From assembly GCA_947247005.1 (NCBI GenBank), contig OX365950.1:7886720-7950719 (forward strand): a stretch of 64,000 nt of DNA. Direction: 5' to 3'. Source of the stretch: Spisula solida (lineage: Eukaryota > Mollusca > Bivalvia > Venerida > Mactridae). Below are positions 58,506 to 64,000 of the stretch, piece after piece. Each line of letters starts with the position of its first letter. Position 1 is the stretch's first letter. The notes under the pieces are model-generated. The model saw only the letters and a list, made by a program, of their open reading frames with translations, was not told where the DNA came from and ran no database searches. The position numbers and the translations under genes were made by a program.

Positions 58506-60515
58506 CTTGATTATACTAATACAAGACTGAACTTCTGATAAGCGATCTGAGTGCGCAACTTCCGGTAAGCTACCTGAATGCGCAACTTCGGGTAAGCTAC
58601 TTGAATGCGCAGACTGTCTTTGAGAATGTAAATGTCGGTCAGTATACTTATACGGTGTGTGCAATTAAGAATTGACGTTTGAGAATGTTGGGCAATATCC
58701 AATGTAACGTAAAGATATTTTATTTATCATATTTATCCGATGATGTACGTGTAAACACATGACTTGCGTTAGCATGTTTCATACATGGTGTAGCGCGTTT
58801 GCTAAGTAGTTAGGCTTTAAAGATTTCATAGGAGTCATCTTCAAAGGCAAAACAGTATTGATCGCTGTTTGTAGTGTGACGGGTTTGGTTGCCATGGAAA
58901 CAAATTGTTGCATATAACTGTATTTATAAATGTATTTACTTATAATGAACTGGCAATTAATTCTCCGTACAAAACATGTAACAACCCCCATCCATTTCAT
59001 TCATTCAAGTTTTTTTGTACATACTTGTACATATAGACATGCATGTAAATATGTGTTTTTGTTTGGTCATTGTTAATGTAATACACGTATTGTATTTGTA
59101 AAACAATATACATGTAGATTCATTATGTTTTAATGTATGTGCTGGCTGTCACTTCTTTGCAATTGTGATTTCTTCTTGAGACTTTCGTTTTTTATGAGAG
59201 AAGAACGCAATACTCTTTGTGACACATCAACAGGTGTTGACTGTGCTTGACTTCAGGGCATGTACTAACACTGGACATTGGATTCGGCCCAACTCGGTTA
59301 ATAAGGTCCGTCATGCTAACTGTAACCCTTATTTGGGCGCTAATTCCGATACTTTTAATCATATTAGCCTATATCAATATGTAACGTCAATAACGTTATC
59401 AGAGCGCTGTGGTGAGCTTAGCTAACTTCAAGCATTCGGCAGTTAACGAAGTGGTTCCACATGGTTCTTCAGCCGGGAAAATCCATGTATGCCTACATGT
59501 AACTTGTATTGGACGTTAGTATCATATACACGCAGGTGTAGTTTTTAAGTCGTACTGATTTCGTTATCTTCATATTGCCCCTTGTATTCGCAAATCATTT
59601 GGAACAATTCCAGCAATAATATATACCATGACACTGGTACTATCCGAGATATTCCGATAGTCTATTGTTACATGGTGCCTCGTTTTAAAGGGGGTTTTGG
59701 GAACATGAGATATTTCCAAAAATGTCGTTCTGAATGCTTGAAAAAAGATGATAAAACAGCCAGTAGCAACCCGATGTAATAATTAATTACACCACCTTTA
59801 TATAAGCACTGCATGCTGAGAAAGGATTTAAGCGACAAGAGTCTTAATACAACTTTTTAAATAATCAGGCAGTTTCATTTTCAAGACTGATGCCTCGGGT
59901 TACTTTGGTGAACCGTAAATACCATTTCTGTTTTGTCCCTGCTGCTAAAATGTTGTAGGACACATGTCCATGCACATTCTTTAACACTTCTAAAAGTTTT
60001 CCGTAAATTCGTCACGTTAACTTTTATCAAATTCTAAACGTTGCTGTTATCATTTAAATCGAAAATGTAAGCTGGTGTCATAAAGATGGTATAATGACGA
60101 TACGTCCGATTCTAAATACAAATATATAAGTACTGCGTTGATTCTATGCACCTTACCAATGTTTTGCCTTTATGTAAATTGTTACCATTTTTACTTTACA
60201 CTGTGCTTTTCCTATACAGACGTGCCAAAATATTGTAGACATTGCTTTACTGCGGCGTTATTTATTATGTAAATAAATGTAAAATTGTATATGGTGTCTA
60301 TAACATTCAGCAGTAATATAGTTATTAAGTTTTATCATTATACATGTATGTAAATGTACATGTTTTTGATAAGAAATATAACATGTGTACATTTGTATGT
60401 TTCAATGTATGTGTATGTAACTTGTAAATTGTAAAATATCTATTATTATTATACGATGTATAATTATGTATGCAGGACAAGTTTTTGATATCGCAATAAA
60501 GTTCTTGTTACGCTT
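58506..60515 (+). terminator. 3' UTR and probable polyadenylation site
   Basis: AT-rich, non-coding sequence after the stop. AATAAA at 60495-60500, followed by a T/G-rich stretch (GTTCTTGTTACG), is the best end. An earlier AATAAA is at 60272. Assignment is by signal only. Confidence 0.5.
58536..58612 (+). repeat. 28-bp repeat in the 3' UTR
   Basis: Three copies of GTAAGCTAC(C/T)TGAATGCGCA, the first diverged (AAGCGATCTGAGTGCGCAAC), directly after the stop codon of the large gene. Confidence 0.8.
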
Positions 60516-61950
60516 ATCCTCCGTTCATTCCTATTTAACATTATTTACATGAATTGATAGCAATGAACTTTTACCGGTCTACCTGATGCTGTTGTTCATA
60601 GGCAGTCAGCACGTAGCCTTTGTGGACCTTTTGGGATGAGAATGCTAGTTGGTAACTTAGAAACACTGCATATCAGCTATATTAGACATATAAATCACAA
60701 CACGTGGTTGGAAATTAGCCGACAAACGGCATAAAATCACAAGCTCTGTCCCAAAGATGCGTTTATGGTTTCCTAGTTTCTAATGTTTGCCTCTATCTTA
60801 TTAAGACTATATATCTACTATAGGAAAATAGTTCACCCAATGCCTAGTGAGCTAAGTTCACAGAGCATTATAATGTCCTACCACCGTACCATCATGTGCT
60901 GGTTATGTTCCTTGGTTGAAAGAGAATGTTTAGTTGCTCGTGAAAGAATAATGCTGTACTGGTTGTTTCTTTGACCAAGAACATAAACCGAGGTCAGCCG
61001 ATGCTATATACATATGGCATATACAAATAGTATCTTTCAACTGCGATGGAAACACACATCAGTGGAATGGTTCGTGTGAAGTGTAACGTACACATCCGCT
61101 CGTAATGCAACCTGGCATTTACCAGGGTTATTTTGCTAAAATCCTATTTTCCGGTTCATTCGTCGGGATCCGTCTTATGACCCCGCTTGCTATATAAGCC
61201 TGTATATATGGTATACATGCATTTCCTTAATCGTTGAACAGCTATCAATGCACTCGCCACAAATTATATCTGTTATACATACAGTTTATGAACATGAATG
61301 AAAAGCAGTTTACCACATACAGTAACATTCATCGATATTGATTGATACAAAAAATGTAAAGGGCAACAATGATGCACACACGCATTTGATGATGGAGAAA
61401 TGTTCAGCTACAAGGATATTAGATTAAACATAAAACCACCTCATGACAGCCTTTTACCAGGGAAAGAAAACGTTTCATTTGTTTTTATGATTTATGTTGA
61501 CCTATATTGATGTCATCTGTGAACGAAATTCATTGTTTATTCTTATTGTTTACGTCTGTATTCGTTAACCAACTCGTGATAGGCGCGAGCTGAGCGCACG
61601 GACGATGGAAGTTCATATACATGAATGAAGAGAATAGTTTATAGCACGGAGAATTTGACCTGTTACTGACCTGTAAGCATTAATATATTACAAGGTTATA
61701 GCGTTGAATGTATAAATTTCGGCGAGCAAATCGTGCATTATCGGCTCGGTCCTTTAGATTTGTGTTTGTGTAACACTTCGAGTAGCTTCGTGATACACCC
61801 CGCTAACGTAAACATACATCTGGGGTCATAAATATAGACAAGACATTAGCTGTTAAGTTAGGCTAATAGGTAGAGTATCATGTCAAATTCTCCCTCCTAT
61901 ACCATCCTCTAGCTTCCACTTACCAGAAAATTAAAAGCATGATACCTACG
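60516..61950. other. No gene supported
   Basis: AT-rich DNA between the large gene and repeats; nothing recognisable. Confidence 0.4.
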
Positions 61951-61953
61951 ATC

Positions 61954-62056
61954 ACAGGTAACTGTATCATTGATAAACACTAAAAAAATAGTTTGTAAAA
62001 TTTATGTTATCTTAGACATTATAAAAATTTAAAAATTGTTTAATGATACAGTTAAC
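61954..62056. mobile_element. Hairpin remnant of the 29629-30818 repeat family
   Basis: ACAGGTAACTGTATCATTGA is followed by an inverted TTAATGATACAGTTAAC about 60 bp away. The same motif lies at 29728-29755 and 30640-30667. Confidence 0.6.
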
Positions 62057-63174
62057 TTTGCCTACGATGCAAAACGTTCAAGTACACCGTTTGTGGTTAT
62101 TACATGAATTACGCCTGCAGCTATGGAGTATGTTTTTTCGTAGTTCATTATTCTACGGACAGATTGGAAGTCAAGTGCAGTATGGTCCTACTACAGTTGG
62201 CCGTCATTGTTCGGTTGACGCCATGGCAGCCCTTCACTGCGAATATAACAAAGATCGGAACGGTTCAACAGTAAAGATCGGGAACCAGACTTAGTGAGAC
62301 TACTGTTGAAGGTTAGTATTTCCAAACAAGACTAAGTCACTCCGCTAGTGTATTGAAAATAAGAGTCGGTGTACATGTGTTATATACGTACATTTATACA
62401 TGTATAAGTAAAATATGAGCTCGGTGACTAAGCTTTATCATGAAGTTTATAATGTTCTATACCGGAGCAGGTATAATTTAACGTCGTGAAAGCTGTTTAT
62501 GTACATAACAAAAACAAAACACTTTTTCTTCAATTTTGCATATTTCTCGCTGTTAAAGTTTAACATTGTTCAATAATAATTATTTTCAATGTTATTTACT
62601 ATATAGGGTATAAAAAGAATATGTGCACCCACTATTTCAGTTGCCACATCAAATGTCGGTGTCTTTGTTCTTTTAATGTTTTATTGAATGGTATGCGTGC
62701 ATAAATACTGCATAAATGTCACACCATTTGTGGATCGATCATGTAGACAAAGATAGAAATAACTGAGCATTAGTCATGTGTAAGTATGTATAACATACAT
62801 GCATGTTAAAATAAACGAGTTCCTAGAAGTTATAACAAGAGGGCCAAGATCACAGCGTATAAACCAAATCACTGAATGAATAATACTATAGGAAAACTAT
62901 ACACTTAAACGTGTATGACTTATTGTGAGCAAAAGCATCTGTGATTATGGTCGCTGTACGACTTATTGGGATACACTATATATATATACAATTCAACGTG
63001 TATGAATTATTGTGATAACCGGAAGTTGACTGTTTTTGCACTGAAAATCACCTGTTTACCCGACGTCGTACTTGACCAAGAGTTTATTCAAATGACAAAT
63101 GTGGCTATTATTCATGAACATGACATCACGCTTAGCCTCTTGTATGAGACAAGATCGAGCAATGTCCGCTAGCT
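62057..63174. other. No gene supported
   Basis: Short frames here (for example 62043-62294) show no domain. Nothing else seen. Confidence 0.4.
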
Positions 63175-63425
63175 TTTACCGGAGTTGCACTTATGGCTCA
63201 GGTTTTGACACCCGATGACCAAATATCGAAAAGAACCCAGCATTTGTACAGACTGCCATTGTGACCAAGTTTCATAAAAATTAGGACAAGATTATGATCT
63301 TTAACATTTTCACAAACTTTCCTTTTGATTTGACCCAGTTTTTCACCCGGGAGGACCCCATATCAAGAGGGACACAAATTTTGTAAAGGTCGCCAAGTTT
63401 TCTTAAGATTATGGCAAAAGCGGAA
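63175..63425 (+). repeat. Dispersed repeat with GACCCAGTTTTT-type units
   Basis: Two diverged units: GACCAAATATCGAAAAG ... GTGACCAAGTTTCATAAAAA and TTGACCCAGTTTTTCACC ... GTCGCCAAGTTTTCTTAAGA. I know similar sequence as common in mollusc genomes; not coding. Confidence 0.55.
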
Positions 63426-63559
63426 TACATGTAGTCGAACCCCTGCAACACAACTAACTGGGTGTCTCATGAAGACTGTGTAAGAGGAAGTTGTCAAATT
63501 AATGCAACATCTAACACAGATTTTACTGTACTGTTTCTTCATAAAATAAAACACAAATT

Positions 63560-63840
63560 TTATGAATGACTTCTTTATTAGATAAGACTTGAATGTACAG
63601 ATAGTAAAATTCTAAAGAACAAAAACATAAATTTAATGTAATTGATAACATTATCACAAAGACACTATGACAATTTACACATTCTTTTTTTCATCCAAGG
63701 GAAGTAACTCAATAAAATACACAAGTCACAACAGTTACAACAAAGGGAGGTAATTCAACAAAAACATGAGATTTCATGAAGGGAGAGAACTCAACACAAA
63801 TACCAACAACTTCAATGAAGGGGAGGTCACTCAGGTTAGA
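63560..63840 (-). other. Possible 3' end of a minus-strand gene beyond the window
   Basis: Read on the minus strand, CTAATAAAG (about 63570-63578) is followed by a T-rich stretch, as at a poly(A) site. Upstream on that strand lie spaced repeats of the type AAGGGAGGTAA(C/T)TCA (63700-63835, plus-strand spelling). Weak. Confidence 0.2.
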
Positions 63841-64000
63841 CAAAACAACATTTCTACAGCAATGTACAAATTACTTATACAAATATGTTTGTGTACCTGG
63901 TCTCATGGTCAAATCACAGGCTGTTATATATTTTTTTACAATTTAGAGAACTTATTCAAAAATAGATTTTACTAAAATTGTAAAAACAACAATGCAGCCA

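Overview
The window looks like a piece of a bivalve-mollusc-type animal nuclear genome. The genes are split by introns with GT/AG borders, the DNA is AT-rich, the palindrome TACATGTA is scattered throughout, and there are many short inverted-repeat (MITE-like) elements, tRNA-derived SINE pieces and minisatellites. There are no operons, Shine-Dalgarno-spaced genes, rRNA genes or CRISPR arrays. The assignment to molluscs is inference from style, not from a database search.

Left part (1-16.4 kb, minus strand): two tandemly duplicated genes for small secreted modular proteins. Gene B (exons from 16110 down to 12153) can be read almost end to end: signal peptide plus PAN/Apple domain, a short EGF-like exon, a short Cys-rich exon, a complete sushi/CCP domain, and a C-type lectin domain split over two exons. 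Gene A (exons from 5180 down to 1478) has the same PAN, EGF-like and CCP exons at the same lengths and phases, and its 3' end (presumably the lectin domain) lies outside the window. Conserved intron stretches show a segmental duplication. The copies have diverged by different insertions: A gained a 3' LINE fragment, a 679-bp MITE and a 30-bp minisatellite, while B carries two MITEs around its lectin exons. A decayed LINE of the same family sits directly behind B's stop codon.

Middle part (16.4-30 kb): no gene I can support. It holds a roughly 145-bp tandem repeat, a 1.45-kb array of a 22-bp unit, several terminal-inverted-repeat elements (TA and TTAA target sites), a foldback element, SINEs, a strong hairpin and one CpG-containing promoter-like patch.

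Right part (30-60.5 kb, plus strand): one very large gene. A promoter-like stretch (CCAAT boxes and TATAAAA) and a possible small first exon lie near 30.3-30.44 kb. They are followed by a 7.9-kb single-exon reading frame (32152-40054), a roughly 17.9-kb intron full of repeats, and a last exon (57925-58505) whose reading frame matches the donor phase exactly. The predicted protein is about 2,827 residues, mostly acidic and probably disordered, with 15-residue tandem repeats, proline-rich motifs and a compact-looking C-terminal region. I do not recognise the family. The 3' UTR probably ends near 60.5 kb. The last 3.5 kb holds only repeats and a weak hint of a minus-strand 3' end.
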